From Streptomyces hundungensis (GTDB lineage Bacteria > Actinomycetota > Actinomycetes > Streptomycetales > Streptomycetaceae), in contig NZ_CP032698.1 of NCBI RefSeq assembly GCF_003627815.1, positions 1,612,001 to 1,676,000 of the forward strand: 64,000 nucleotides of DNA, written 5' to 3'. Shown here piece by piece: positions 1 to 9,066 of the stretch. The position numbers and the translations under genes are program-made. Numbering within the stretch: the first letter of the stretch is position 1; the number at the start of each line of letters is the position of its first letter. The notes beneath the pieces were generated by a model. The model had not been told where the DNA came from. It saw only the letters and a list, made by a program, of their open reading frames with translations, and did not search any database.

Positions 1-171
1 ACGTGCCGCATCGCGCGCAGAGCCCGCCTCGCCCTCCGAACTACCGTTGACAGAAGGGGACTTGCTGATCGTCACGCCGCTCCGTGATGGAGCTTCGGTG
101 ATAGTTCGGGCGGCGGCCTCGGCCTGGGCCAGTCGGCGCTGACGGTTGACCAGATGACGGGTTGTCGACAT
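1..171 (-). CDS. N-terminal part of a hypothetical protein, last visible gene of the mce operon
   Basis: The minus strand is open from an ATG at 171 to the window edge, giving 57 residues that begin MSTTRHLVNRQRRLAQAEAA. An AGGAG ribosome binding site lies about six bases upstream of the ATG. The visible part is basic, then Ala/Ser rich, with no membrane segment yet. It starts 32 bp after the stop of the preceding Mce-associated gene and is therefore probably co-transcribed with the mce operon. It could be another Mce-associated protein, but the diagnostic part is outside the window. Confidence 0.6.
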   Translation of the reverse strand, partial: MSTTRHLVNRQRRLAQAEAAARTITEAPSRSGVTISKSPSVNGSSEGEAGSARDAAR

Positions 172-202
172 GTGCGGCTCCTGTCCGGATGCGAGAAGGG
201 GG

Positions 203-730
203 TCAGTTGGCCGCGCTGTTGCCGACCGGCGCCTGGCCGAGGGCGCTGAGCTTCCAGCCGGCGGGGGTACGGGTGAGTTCGCCGAGCATCCTGCTGTCCT
301 TGGCGGCGGGCTTCTCCTTCGGCGCCTGCACGGTGATGCGCAGCGCCACCATCACCCGGGCCCGGCCCGCCCGGTCGTCCAGCTCGGTGACCGCGCCGTC
401 CAGCACCTTGGCCGTGGTGACCGTCTGCGCCTGTTGGACCTGCTTCTCGAACTCGCCGCGTCCATCGGTGAGTTGGCGGCGCAGATCGCCGGTGGTGGAG
501 TCCTGCCACATGTCCAGGCCGTGGGCCAGGTCCTTGTGGTCGAGCGTGGAAAGGTTCTGCACGGCCTGCTCGCCGGCCGCGAGGACCTCGTCGCGGGAGG
601 CGGCGTAGGCGGCGGCATCGTCGTGCGCGGCGCCGTACCAGGACCAGCCCGCCCACCCGGCGAACCCGCCCGCGAGCAGCGTGAGCACCATCGCGGCGAT
701 GAGCAGGGGCTGGATCGTCATGCGTGCCAT
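203..730 (-). CDS. Mce-associated membrane protein (third in operon)
   Basis: 175-residue protein. The ATG at 730 is chosen because AGAGGAAG lies about ten bases upstream; a second in-frame ATG three codons later is possible. It has one N-terminal membrane segment (about residues 8-28, ending GWAGWSWY) and then an extracytoplasmic domain with the pattern seen in Mas proteins: a helical stretch (YAASRDEVLAAGEQAVQNL), a central TKVLDGAVTELD-like strand region, and a closing GWKLSALGQAPV segment. Such proteins stabilise or accompany Mce lipid-import complexes. The related gene at 1549-2055 has the same order of elements (YATSRDAALAAG, VTQLDDRSGTAK, GWKVKALSAVPV), so the two are probably an in-operon duplication. 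Confidence 0.75.
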   Translation of the reverse strand: MARMTIQPLLIAAMVLTLLAGGFAGWAGWSWYGAAHDDAAAYAASRDEVLAAGEQAVQNLSTLDHKDLAHGLDMWQDSTTGDLRRQLTDGRGEFEKQVQQAQTVTTAKVLDGAVTELDDRAGRARVMVALRITVQAPKEKPAAKDSRMLGELTRTPAGWKLSALGQAPVGNSAAN

Positions 731-773
731 GTGGTTCGTGCTTCCTCTCGCGGGGCCCGGCGGCGGGCTCGTC

Positions 774-1523
774 CTAGCGGGCTCGGATGTCAGTGATCTG
801 CCAGTGCCCAGCGCTGAGTTCGGCGGTGACGGACAGCTGGGCGGCGGCGGTGGTCGCGGGCTTGGTGTCCCGCTGGGACCGCTGGTCGAGGAAGACGAGC
901 AGCTCCGCCCGGTCGCGGGTGAGCCGGATGACTCCGGCCCGGACGACATGGGTGGTCAGACTGAGCTTCTGGTCCACGGCCCGCTGCCTCAACTCGCCGA
1001 ACAGGGCGCTGTACTGTCCGGCCGCTCGGCCGCCCAGCAGTTCCTTGGCCGCGTCCTCGGTGGCGGAGGTGTCCTGGGAGGCGTACGAGAAGACCTTGCC
1101 GAGGGTGTTGCTGACGTCGCCGATGACGCGGGTGGTGGCGGAGGCGTCCGTGAGCGCGTGGTTGCTCAGGGCGGGCGCGGAGGTCAACTGCCGTGCTCGG
1201 AACAGCAGTCCGGCCCCCGCCAGAAGAAGCACGAGGACACCGCCGAGAGCGAGGAGACGCCACAACCGTCCACCCCGCAACGGGGCAACCCTCCCGCCCC
1301 GGACTTCTGCCCCGGCTTCCCGGTCCGCTTCCGGTTGCTCGGCGGAGGCGGATTTCCCGGCGGGGGCGGACTCTTCGGCGGGGGCGGACTCTTCGGCGTG
1401 CTCGGGTTCGGGCTTGGGTTCCGCCTCCGGCCCCGGCTCGGGATCGAGCTTGGGCCCCGGCTCGCGCTCCGGCCAGGACTCCGGCTCGGGCCCGGTGGCC
1501 GGCTTCGTCTCTGCTGTGCTCAC
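774..1523 (-). CDS. Mce-associated membrane protein with Pro/Glu-rich N terminus (second in operon)
   Basis: 249 residues from a GTG at 1523, preceded by AGGGAGAG. Residues 1-75 are low complexity (Pro, Glu, Ala), with repeated EESAPA-type units and presumably cytoplasmic and disordered. One membrane segment follows (about 86-108, LWRLLALGGVLVLLLAGAGLLF). The rest is an extracytoplasmic domain typical of Mce-associated proteins (NTLGKVFSYASQDTSATEDAAKELL, ending in WQITDIRAR). It lies 25 bp downstream of the preceding Mas gene. Function is inferred from position and architecture; no enzyme motif is present. Confidence 0.75.
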   Translation of the reverse strand: MSTAETKPATGPEPESWPEREPGPKLDPEPGPEAEPKPEPEHAEESAPAEESAPAGKSASAEQPEADREAGAEVRGGRVAPLRGGRLWRLLALGGVLVLLLAGAGLLFRARQLTSAPALSNHALTDASATTRVIGDVSNTLGKVFSYASQDTSATEDAAKELLGGRAAGQYSALFGELRQRAVDQKLSLTTHVVRAGVIRLTRDRAELLVFLDQRSQRDTKPATTAAAQLSVTAELSAGHWQITDIRAR

Positions 1524-1548
1524 GCGTTCTCTCCCTATCGGTCCGTCG

Positions 1549-2055
1549 TCAGGGCGTGGCGACCGGGACCGCGCTGAGTGCCTTCACCTTCCAGCCGGCT
1601 TCGGTGCGTTCGAGGGCCGCCTCCAAACGCTTGCGGTCATCGGTGGCGGCACCCCCCGCCGGGGTCAGGCGAACCCGCACCGTCGCGATGAGCTTCGCCG
1701 TACCGGAGCGGTCGTCGAGTTGGGTGACGGCCGCGTCGGTGACCTCGCCCCGGGCCGACGTGGTGGGCTTTCCCGCGCCCGCGCGGCGGAGCTCGTCGCG
1801 GAGGGGGCCCGTCGAGGCGTCGAGCCAGCCGCGCAGGGTCGCGTCGGGGTGGGCCGCGTCCAGGGTGGAGAGCGCGGCGATCCGTGTGCGGCCCGCCGCC
1901 AGGGCGGCATCGCGGGAGGTGGCGTACGCGACCGAGGAGTCGTCCCGCGCCTGGAGGTACCTCCATCCACCGAACGCGGCGAAGAGGGCCGAGACCGTGA
2001 GCGCGGCCACCACCAGGGTGCGGCCCGTTCCGCGCGGGCGGGAGAGCGTGATCAC
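1549..2055 (-). CDS. Mce-associated membrane protein (first in operon)
   Basis: 168 residues. The GTG start overlaps the mceF stop by four bases (GTGA), which fixes the start and indicates translational coupling to mceF. One N-terminal membrane segment (about residues 13-33) is followed by a small extracytoplasmic domain with YATSRDAALAAG and GWKVKALSAVPV, closely resembling the protein at 203-730. This is the usual companion of MceF in actinobacterial lipid-import operons. Confidence 0.8.
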   Translation of the reverse strand: MITLSRPRGTGRTLVVAALTVSALFAAFGGWRYLQARDDSSVAYATSRDAALAAGRTRIAALSTLDAAHPDATLRGWLDASTGPLRDELRRAGAGKPTTSARGEVTDAAVTQLDDRSGTAKLIATVRVRLTPAGGAATDDRKRLEAALERTEAGWKVKALSAVPVATP

Positions 2056-3365
2056 GGGCGTACGTCCTTTCCACCGGCGGCGGGGGTGAGGCCGAGCAGC
2101 CCGGCCAGGTCCGAGGGGCCGCCGCCGGGCAGCGCGGGCAGGGCCAGGGCGCCGGGCAGAGCCGCGGTCCGGACGGCGGGCGCCTCGGTCGGGGCGGGAG
2201 GCGCCCCGGCAGGGGCGGGGGGCAGCGCGCCCGGCTGGGCCGGCGGGCGCAGCGGTCCGCCACTCGGTGCGTGCGCCGAGCCGCGGACGTCGATGCCGCT
2301 GCCCGCGGGCGCGGCACAGCGCGCCTTGGTGTTGAGCTTCGGCGTGTCGAGGGTTTCGAGGCCGTTGCGGTAGACGGTGCCGCCATATCCGTCGGTGCAG
2401 GGCAGCGGGGCGAAGAAGGTGACCGCCATGCCCAGGTTGGCCCCCTTGCTGTCGATGGCCGTGGCGCCCGCGGCGGTCAACGGCGGTATTTTCACCAGGA
2501 GTTCCTCGATTCCGCGCTGTCGCGTCACGGCCACGTCCGCCGTGGTGAGGAGGTTCGCGAGGACCACGCTGAGTTCCGGGTTGAGGTCCCTGAGCAGCCC
2601 GCTGATCTGGCCGGCCGCGTCGGGCGCCGCGGCGATCAGCCGGCGCAGGTCGGTGTCGGAGCCCTTCAGGGTGGCGGTGAGGCGCTGCGCGCCCGAGGCG
2701 AAGCTCTTGATGGCCTCGCTCTCCTCGGCCTGGGTGCTCAGGACGGTCTGACCGTCGTTGAGGAGCGTGACCGTGCTCGGCAGCGCCTTGTCGGCGGCCT
2801 TCACGAAGTCGTCGCCGTTGTCGAGGAGCACCTGAAGGTCGTCGCCACGCCCTTCGAAGGCCTTCCCGAACTCGTCGACGACCGTCCGCAAGGACTCCAA
2901 CGGCACGGACTCGGCAAGGTTGTTGACACTGGTGAGCACGGTGGTGACGGGGGCGGGAGTGCTCGTGTCGTACTGATCGATCTCGCTGCCGTCGCCCAGA
3001 TAGGGAGCCCCCGTGGAGGTGGGCCGCAGATCGATGTACTGCTCGCCGACGGCCGACAGGTTGGCCACCACGGCCTTGAGGGCGGTCGGGATGGGCGGGG
3101 CCGAGTTGTCGATGCGCAGTTCGGCGACGACGCCCTCGTCGGTGAGCTCGATGGGGCCGACCCGGCCCACCGAGACACCCCGGTAGGTGACATTGGAGTG
3201 CGTGAACAGGCCGCCCGTCTGGGCGAGATGGACCTGCACCGTGTAGTAGTCGCGGATGCCGATGTAGTGGCCGACGTCGGCGTACCGGAAGCCGGTGTAA
3301 CCGAGCACGAGCACTCCGATGACGAGGAACGCGAGGTTCTTGAGTCTGGTCGCGAGGGTCAGCAT
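2052..3365 (-). CDS. mceF: MceF, MCE-domain lipid-transport protein
   Basis: 437 residues, starting at an ATG that overlaps the mceE stop (TGATG). A membrane anchor (about residues 9-29) is followed by the MCE domain (about 38-115: VQVHLAQTGGLFTHSNVTYRGVSVGRVGPIEL), a long helical region ending near residue 320, and a Pro/Ala-rich tail from about 370. MCE proteins form the periplasmic lipid-binding tunnel of a YrbE/ATPase ABC importer. It is the sixth MCE protein in the operon, the expected position for F. Substrate (sterol, fatty acid or other lipid) cannot be read from the sequence. Confidence 0.92.
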   Translation of the reverse strand: MLTLATRLKNLAFLVIGVLVLGYTGFRYADVGHYIGIRDYYTVQVHLAQTGGLFTHSNVTYRGVSVGRVGPIELTDEGVVAELRIDNSAPPIPTALKAVVANLSAVGEQYIDLRPTSTGAPYLGDGSEIDQYDTSTPAPVTTVLTSVNNLAESVPLESLRTVVDEFGKAFEGRGDDLQVLLDNGDDFVKAADKALPSTVTLLNDGQTVLSTQAEESEAIKSFASGAQRLTATLKGSDTDLRRLIAAAPDAAGQISGLLRDLNPELSVVLANLLTTADVAVTRQRGIEELLVKIPPLTAAGATAIDSKGANLGMAVTFFAPLPCTDGYGGTVYRNGLETLDTPKLNTKARCAAPAGSGIDVRGSAHAPSGGPLRPPAQPGALPPAPAGAPPAPTEAPAVRTAALPGALALPALPGGGPSDLAGLLGLTPAAGGKDVRP

Positions 3366-4534
3366 CAGCTCGCCCCTCCGGAGCCGGCGACGGACGGCAG
3401 CCCCAGCGGCACCTTCGACGCGCCCGGCCCCTTCGCCGCGCCCGGAGCCTTCGACGCGCCCGGCGTCCTGGATGGCGGCGGTGTGGCGAGCGGCGGGATG
3501 AGGGTGGTGCCCGGCGCGGCGGTCACCGTGAGGTACACGTTGAGGTAGTCCCCCTTGACCCCACGCAGCACCTCGTCGGTGAACGGATAGGTGAGGAGCA
3601 CCTGGAGCGAGTCCGGCAGGTCCTTGCCGGAGTCCGCGAGGGTCGTGAGGATCGGTGCGATCGCCTTGAGATCGGCCACCATGTCGTCCTTGCTCTTGTT
3701 GATCGTCGAGACGGCGACCGTGGAGAGGGTGTCGAGCGACGTGAGCATCGTCAGGAGTGAACCCCGCTGGTCCTCCAGGACTTTGAGGCCCGGGGCCAGG
3801 CCGGTGAGCACGGTGGCGACCTGCTCCTTGCGGGTGGCGAGGGTGGCGGAGAGCCGGTTGACGCCGTCGAGCGCCGCGGTGATGTCGCCGCGGTGCCCGT
3901 CCAAATCGGTGACCAGGGTGTTGACCCGCTGGAGCATGGAGCGGACCTCGGGCTCGCGTCCCTTGATCGCCTTGTTGAGCTCGGTGGTGATGGTCTTGAG
4001 CTGGTTGACGCCGCCTCCGTTGAGCAGCATCGAGAGCGCTCCCAGAACCTCTTCGACCTCCGGGTTGCGGTTGGTCCGCGAGATCGGGATCGCGGCGCCG
4101 GGACCGAGGCTGCCCCCGGCGCTCTCCTTGGTCTCCTTCGCCGGCGCGGAGAGCTGGACGAACTTCTCGCCGAGCAGACTGGACTGCTCCAGCCGGGCAT
4201 AGGAGTTGGCGGGCAGCTTCACGTCTCCCCTGATCCGCATGGAGACCTTCGCGGACCAGCCGTCGGAGGCGAGGGACACCCGGGTGACCCGGCCCACGGC
4301 GACGTCGTTGACCTTCACCGCGGCCTGCGGGACCAGACTCAGCACGTCCGCGAAGTCGGCGGTGATGTCGTACGGGTGGCTGCCGAGGTCGGCGCCGCCG
4401 GGCAGCGGAAGCTGATCGATCCCGGAGAACGAGGGCATCGAGCAACTGCCGAGGGTCAGCGCCAGGGCCACGACGACCGCGACCCCCGCCCCCAACGCGG
4501 CCCCCGCCCGCCGGGTCGAACGCGCCCTCGTCAT
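3365..4534 (-). CDS. mceE: MceE, MCE-domain lipoprotein (LprK-like)
   Basis: 389 residues; its ATG overlaps the mceD stop (ATGA). The N terminus is a lipoprotein signal peptide with lipobox LGSC, Cys31 being the predicted lipidated residue, as is usual for the fifth MCE protein (LprK in mycobacteria). The MCE domain (about 55-140, with KVNDVAVGRVTRVSL and SSLLGEKFVQL) is followed by the helical region (about 150-320) and a Pro/Ala/Lys-rich tail (about 345-389). It carries one copy of the iterated palindrome at 4032-4043. Confidence 0.93.
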   Translation of the reverse strand: MTRARSTRRAGAALGAGVAVVVALALTLGSCSMPSFSGIDQLPLPGGADLGSHPYDITADFADVLSLVPQAAVKVNDVAVGRVTRVSLASDGWSAKVSMRIRGDVKLPANSYARLEQSSLLGEKFVQLSAPAKETKESAGGSLGPGAAIPISRTNRNPEVEEVLGALSMLLNGGGVNQLKTITTELNKAIKGREPEVRSMLQRVNTLVTDLDGHRGDITAALDGVNRLSATLATRKEQVATVLTGLAPGLKVLEDQRGSLLTMLTSLDTLSTVAVSTINKSKDDMVADLKAIAPILTTLADSGKDLPDSLQVLLTYPFTDEVLRGVKGDYLNVYLTVTAAPGTTLIPPLATPPPSRTPGASKAPGAAKGPGASKVPLGLPSVAGSGGAS

Positions 4535-5763
4535 CGGCTTCCCTTCGTGGCCGCGCCGCCCGGGGTCGCGCCGTCCGGGGTCGCGCCGTCCGGGGTCGCG
4601 CCGTCCGGGGCCGCGCCGTCCGGGGTCGCTCCACCGGAGGCCGAGCCGCCCGCGGAGCCCTTCGCCGGGTCGGCGGCGCTCCCGTACACGGTGCCGACCG
4701 GGGGCAGCGGCAGCGCCGGGAGCGCTCTCAGACGGGTCCCCGGTACCGGTACGAGGCCGGCGCCGCCCGCCACCGACGGGTTGGGCGGGAACACGATGTC
4801 ACCACCCATGCTGATCTCGTTGATGTTGCCCCGGCCGTCGAGGGTGCGGTGGACCGGGTCATAGGCGTTGAGAGCGTTTCCGGCGGCCAGCGGCGCGGTG
4901 TCCAGGGCTTCGGCGAGCGAGGCCCGCTGGTCGACGAGGAGCTGGGTGAGGGGGCCGAGCTTGTCGACCTCGGCCTTGAGGGCGCCGCGATTGTCCCGGA
5001 TGAACGTCTTGACGGTGCCGAGCGCGGTGCCGAGCTCCTTCAGGGCGCCCGCCAGGTTGTCCTTGTTGTCCGCGAAGAACGTGGTCACGTCGGCGAGTTG
5101 GTTCTGCGCGTCCCGCACCGCGCCGTCCTTGTTCTTCAGCATGGTGGTGAACGTCTGGAGGTAGGAGAGCGTCGCGAAGAGGTGCTCGCTGCTGCCGTCC
5201 AGCGTCTTGGCGGCCTTGCCGAACTGCTCGACGGAATCGCCGATCGCGGCGCCGTTGCCGTCGAGGTTCTTGGCCCCGGTGTCGAGCAGCCCGGAGAGCG
5301 CTCCCTTGGAGTTCGCCCCACCGGGGCCGAGCGCCGTGCTGAGGTCGGTGAGGGAGGCGTACAGCTGGTCGACCTCGACGGGGGTGGCGTTGCGGTCGGC
5401 GGGCAGCTCCGCCCGGTCGGCGATCTCGGGGCCCCCGGTGTAGGCGGGGGCGAGCTGGACGTACCGGTCGGCCACGACGCTGGGCGAGACGATGGCGGCC
5501 CGCGCGTCCTTGGGCACCCGTACGCCCGGATCGAGTGTGACCACCACCTCGACCCGCTGCCACCGCGGCGTCACCGAGTCGACCTCGCCGACCTTGACCC
5601 CGAGGATCCGCAGGTCCGAGCCGGGGTAGATCCCGATGGCGCGGTCGAAGTAGGCGGTGATCCGCTTGCCCGCGGGGGCGGCGAACACCCGCAGGCCGCC
5701 GATCACGGTGACGGCGATCACCGCGAGCGCCAGCGCGATGGTCAGAGCGCGTCGCCGGCTCAT
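4531..5763 (-). CDS. mceD: MceD, MCE-domain lipid-transport protein
   Basis: 410 residues, coupled to mceC by an ATGA overlap and to mceE by another. N-terminal membrane segment (about 7-27), MCE domain (about 33-115: AYFDRAIGIYPGSDLRILGVKVGEV), helical stalk, then a C-terminal tail of repeated GATPD units encoded by 15-bp direct repeats. The tail is probably disordered and its length likely varies between strains. Two iterated palindromes (4718-4729, 5294-5305) lie inside the coding sequence. Confidence 0.93.
   Translation of the reverse strand: MSRRRALTIALALAVIAVTVIGGLRVFAAPAGKRITAYFDRAIGIYPGSDLRILGVKVGEVDSVTPRWQRVEVVVTLDPGVRVPKDARAAIVSPSVVADRYVQLAPAYTGGPEIADRAELPADRNATPVEVDQLYASLTDLSTALGPGGANSKGALSGLLDTGAKNLDGNGAAIGDSVEQFGKAAKTLDGSSEHLFATLSYLQTFTTMLKNKDGAVRDAQNQLADVTTFFADNKDNLAGALKELGTALGTVKTFIRDNRGALKAEVDKLGPLTQLLVDQRASLAEALDTAPLAAGNALNAYDPVHRTLDGRGNINEISMGGDIVFPPNPSVAGGAGLVPVPGTRLRALPALPLPPVGTVYGSAADPAKGSAGGSASGGATPDGAAPDGATPDGATPDGATPGGAATKGSR
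4561..4620 (-). repeat. 15-bp tandem repeat in the mceD C terminus
   Basis: Four consecutive 15-bp units (CGGGGTCGCGCCGTC on the plus strand; the fourth has one change), with degenerate copies on both sides. They encode the GATPD/GAAPD pentapeptide tail of MceD. Because the unit is a multiple of three, gain or loss of copies would keep the frame. Confidence 0.9.
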
Positions 5764-6788
5764 GGATAGCCTCCGTTCTTCGGCGGCATGCAGCCGGTGC
5801 CGGGGAGCGACTTCGCCGGGAGGTAGTTCCTGGGGACGAGACCGCAGATGTAGGTGTCGAACCAGCGGCCGTTGCCGATGGTGTTGCCGACGAGCCGGTA
5901 GTAGGGCCCGGCGAGGGCGAGGGTGCGCTCAAGGCCCTGCTGGTTCTTGACGAGTACGTCCGTGACGCGCCCCAACGCGGCCAGGGTGGGCTTCAGTTGG
6001 GCCGTGTTGTCCTTGACGAGGCCGGTGAGCTGGGTGCCCAGGCCGCGGGTTCCGGTGAGGAGCGCCTGGATGGCGTCGCGGCGCTGCTTGAGTTCGCCGA
6101 GGAGGAGTCCGCCGTCGTCGATGAGGGTCTCGAAGCTGCTTTTCCTGTGCGCGAGCGTTTTCGTCAACTGCTCGCTGCCTTTGAGGAGTTGGGCGAGTTG
6201 CGCGTCGCGCTGGGAGACGGTCCTGGACAGGGCGGAGAGCCCGGACACCGCGGTGCGGACATCGGGCGGCGAGTTCTTGAAGGTGTCGGAGATCGTCTCG
6301 AAGCTCTTGGCGAGCTGGGCGGTGTCGATGTCACCGATCGTGTTGCTGAGCCCTTCGAAGGCCTGGGTGACGTCGTACGGGGAGGTGGTGCGGGCCAGCG
6401 GGATGCGGCTGTCCGGGTTCTGGCGGGCGCTGCCGAGCGGGTCGATCGCCAGGTACTTCTCGCCGAGCAGGGTCTTGATGGCGATGGCCGCGGTCGAGGC
6501 GTCGCCGATCCAGGCGTCCTTCACCTTGAAGGCGACCTTCACCTTGGCGCCGTCCAGAGAGACGGCGCTGACCTCGCCGACCTTGACCCCGGCGATCCGT
6601 ACCTCGTCGCCGTCGCGCAGCCCGGCGGACTCCGAGAAGTCGGCGCTGTAGGTGGTGCCGCCGCCGATGAACGGCAGGGAGTCGGCGTGGTAGGCGGCGA
6701 CGCCGATCAGGGCCAGGATCAGCGGGCCCACCAGGCTGACCGCGACGGGGTTGCGTTCCTTCATGGGCTTGAGGCGGGCGCGTCTCAT
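5760..6788 (-). CDS. mceC: MceC, MCE-domain lipid-transport protein
   Basis: 342 residues. The ATG at 6788 overlaps the mceB stop (ATGA); an upstream in-frame ATG at 6797 is possible but lies inside mceB. It has a membrane anchor (about 14-34), the MCE domain (about 45-125: SADFSESAGLRDGDEVRIAGVKVGEVSAV, then TLLGEKYLAI), and a long helical region with heptad-like spacing (about 130-290). Two C-terminal cysteines near residues 313 and 332 occupy positions often conserved in MceC/A/B proteins. Confidence 0.93.
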   Translation of the reverse strand: MRRARLKPMKERNPVAVSLVGPLILALIGVAAYHADSLPFIGGGTTYSADFSESAGLRDGDEVRIAGVKVGEVSAVSLDGAKVKVAFKVKDAWIGDASTAAIAIKTLLGEKYLAIDPLGSARQNPDSRIPLARTTSPYDVTQAFEGLSNTIGDIDTAQLAKSFETISDTFKNSPPDVRTAVSGLSALSRTVSQRDAQLAQLLKGSEQLTKTLAHRKSSFETLIDDGGLLLGELKQRRDAIQALLTGTRGLGTQLTGLVKDNTAQLKPTLAALGRVTDVLVKNQQGLERTLALAGPYYRLVGNTIGNGRWFDTYICGLVPRNYLPAKSLPGTGCMPPKNGGYP

Positions 6789-7816
6789 CCCTGGCACCTC
6801 GATTGGCTGACCGGGATTCCGGTGGGCGGCGGGCTGCCGTCCTCGGTCTTCACACCGGACACCTTCGCCTCGCAGAGGTAGAGGTTGAGCCAGGACCCGT
6901 ACGACGCGATCCGGGTGACCGCCCGCATCTTGTCCGGGGTCTTGCGCAGGAAGTCCTCGATCTGGGGAGCGCTCTCAGCGAGGTTCGAGGAGAGCCGGCC
7001 GAGCTGGTGGATGTCCTCCTTGAGCGGCGCCCTGCCGTCCTGGAACAGTCCGGCGGTGACGGTGGTGAGATCCCCCATCGCGGCGATCGCCTCGCCGAGC
7101 GGCTTGCGGTCCCCGGCGAACCCGGAGACCAGGCGCTGGAGCGTGACCACCAGGTCGTTGAAGCCCGCTTCGCGGTCGTTCACTGTGGTCAGGACGGTGT
7201 TCAGATTGGTGACGACCTCGCCGATCACCTTGTCCTTGGCGGCGACGGTCGTGGTCAGCGAGCCGATGTGCTTCAGCAGGCTGTCCACCGTGCCGCCCTC
7301 GCCCTGGAGTACCTGCACGATGGAGCCCGCCAGGTCGTTGACGTCCTTGGGTGAGAGCCCTTCGAACAGGGGCTGGAAGCCGTTGAAGAGCTGGGTGAGG
7401 TCGAGGGCCGGCGTGGTGCGCTGGAGCGGGATGGTCGCGCCCGGTGGGAGCGTGGCGCCGACCGCGCCGGCGCCCCGGCCCAGTTCGACGTAGCGCTGGC
7501 CGACCATGTTGAGGTACTTGATCGAGGCGGTCGCCGCGGCGGGCAGGGCGCGACCGCGCTCCACGGAGAACGTGACCTGCGCGAGCCTGCGGTCCACCAC
7601 CTCCACCCGGTCGACCTGGCCCACCTTCACACCCGCGATGCGGACGCTGTCGCCCTCGACGAGGCCGGTGGTGTCGGTGAACCGGGCCCGGTAGGAGGTG
7701 GTGTCGCCCACGCCGGTGTTGGCGATGGACAGCGCGAGCACCGTGGTCGCGACCACCGTCACCAGGACGAAGACCAGCGACTTCACGAGCGGGCCCGCGA
7801 TGCTGCGGCGCTTCAC
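6785..7816 (-). CDS. mceB: MceB, MCE-domain lipid-transport protein
   Basis: 343 residues from a GTG that overlaps the mceA stop (GTGA). N-terminal membrane anchor (about 9-30), MCE domain (about 40-120: RARFTDTTGLVEGDSVRIAGVKVGQV, then YLNMVGQRYVEL), and a helical tunnel-forming region (about 130-310). It ends with Cys residues in LYLCEAKV and SRCQG. The start at 7816 is preferred to an upstream in-frame start, which would extend deep into mceA. One iterated palindrome at 6965-6976 is in the coding region. Confidence 0.93.
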   Translation of the reverse strand: MKRRSIAGPLVKSLVFVLVTVVATTVLALSIANTGVGDTTSYRARFTDTTGLVEGDSVRIAGVKVGQVDRVEVVDRRLAQVTFSVERGRALPAAATASIKYLNMVGQRYVELGRGAGAVGATLPPGATIPLQRTTPALDLTQLFNGFQPLFEGLSPKDVNDLAGSIVQVLQGEGGTVDSLLKHIGSLTTTVAAKDKVIGEVVTNLNTVLTTVNDREAGFNDLVVTLQRLVSGFAGDRKPLGEAIAAMGDLTTVTAGLFQDGRAPLKEDIHQLGRLSSNLAESAPQIEDFLRKTPDKMRAVTRIASYGSWLNLYLCEAKVSGVKTEDGSPPPTGIPVSQSRCQG

Positions 7817-9066
7817 TTGATGCTCACCTCCGCCCCTCGCAGGGCCGGGCCGAGCAGCAGACTGCTCCAGTCGGGCAGGGACTGCGGGGCCTGCCGGAGA
7901 GCGGGCGCGAGCAGTTCGTTCACGAGGTGGTTCTCCTGCGGCGAGTTCGGCAGCCCGAGCCCGGCGCCGGAGGCCGCCGCGGTGCCGGTGGGAGCGCTCT
8001 CTGCGGGGAGCGGGGCTCCGAGGTAGGGCACCGGGTAGCAGTGCGGGCCGTCGCCGCCGCCGTATGCGGGGGTGTCCTTTCCGGGGACGTACGTGCCGAG
8101 CGAGGGCACGACCTTCACGGTGACGTGGAGTCCGGGCTTGTCCGTGCCTTTGCCGAGCGCCTTGTCCATCGCGGGAACGAACCCGGCCAGGGTGCGCAGG
8201 GTGCACGGGAAGGACGCGGAGTACCGCGCGAGGAGCTCCAGGGTGGGGCGGCTCACCGCGCCGAGCCGGATGATGTTGTCCTTGTTCTGCTGGAAGAAGG
8301 CCGTGAGGTCCTGGGCGGTCCTGGTGGTCTGGCCGTAGACGCCGAGGAGTTGGGTCTGCTGGTCGACCAGGGTGCCGGTGGTGGTCGTGGCGTCCGTGAG
8401 CGCTCTCAGAACGTCCGGGGCGGCCTCGCTGTAGGTCTCGGACACCTTGACGAGGTGCACCAGGTCGGCGTTGAGGGCCGGCAGGTTCGGGTTGAACTTC
8501 TTCAGGTGCGCGTCCAAGGCGACGACGGTGTCGCCGAGTCGGGATCCGCGGCCGCGCAGCGCCGTGGCGACCGCGGAGAGCGTCGCCGACAGCTTGTCGG
8601 GCTTGACCGCGGTGAGCAGGGGCAGCACATGGTCGAGCACCTGCTCCAGTTCGATGGCGTTGCTCGACCGGTCCTGCGGGATGGTCGCATCGGCCGGGAG
8701 CGCTCTCGGCGACGGGCTCGGCGGTGGTACGAGCGCGACGAACCGTTCGCCGAAGAGCGTGGTCGGCAGCATCTGGGCCCGTACGTCGGACGGGATGTGG
8801 CGGCGCTTGTCCGGCTGGAGGGCGAGGGTGAGCCTCGCGCCCTCACCGTCGGCGCTGATGGTGCGGACCTCGCCGACCACGACGCCGCGCAGCTTCACCT
8901 CGGCGCCCGGGTGCATCTCGTTGCCGACGCTGCTCGCCCGGACGGTCACCGTGTCCGCGCGGGTGAAGTCCTTGTCGTACACGGCGATCGAGAGCCAGAT
9001 GAGGAGCGCCGGGACCAGCAGGAAGACGACTCCGGCGGTGCGTCGCCGTACGGTCGGCGCGTTCAT
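7813..9066 (-). CDS. mceA: MceA, MCE-domain lipid-transport protein
   Basis: 417 residues from the ATG at 9066, which overlaps the yrbEB stop (ATGA). A membrane anchor (about 12-32) precedes the MCE domain (about 38-125: VRASSVGNEMHPGAEVKLRG, then TLFGERFVAL). The helical region runs to about residue 300, followed by an extension with two cysteines and a Pro/Ala-rich linker. It is the first of six MCE proteins, as usual. Contains palindromes at 7990-8001 and 8696-8707 and a near match at 8396-8407. Confidence 0.93.
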   Translation of the reverse strand: MNAPTVRRRTAGVVFLLVPALLIWLSIAVYDKDFTRADTVTVRASSVGNEMHPGAEVKLRGVVVGEVRTISADGEGARLTLALQPDKRRHIPSDVRAQMLPTTLFGERFVALVPPPSPSPRALPADATIPQDRSSNAIELEQVLDHVLPLLTAVKPDKLSATLSAVATALRGRGSRLGDTVVALDAHLKKFNPNLPALNADLVHLVKVSETYSEAAPDVLRALTDATTTTGTLVDQQTQLLGVYGQTTRTAQDLTAFFQQNKDNIIRLGAVSRPTLELLARYSASFPCTLRTLAGFVPAMDKALGKGTDKPGLHVTVKVVPSLGTYVPGKDTPAYGGGDGPHCYPVPYLGAPLPAESAPTGTAAASGAGLGLPNSPQENHLVNELLAPALRQAPQSLPDWSSLLLGPALRGAEVSIK

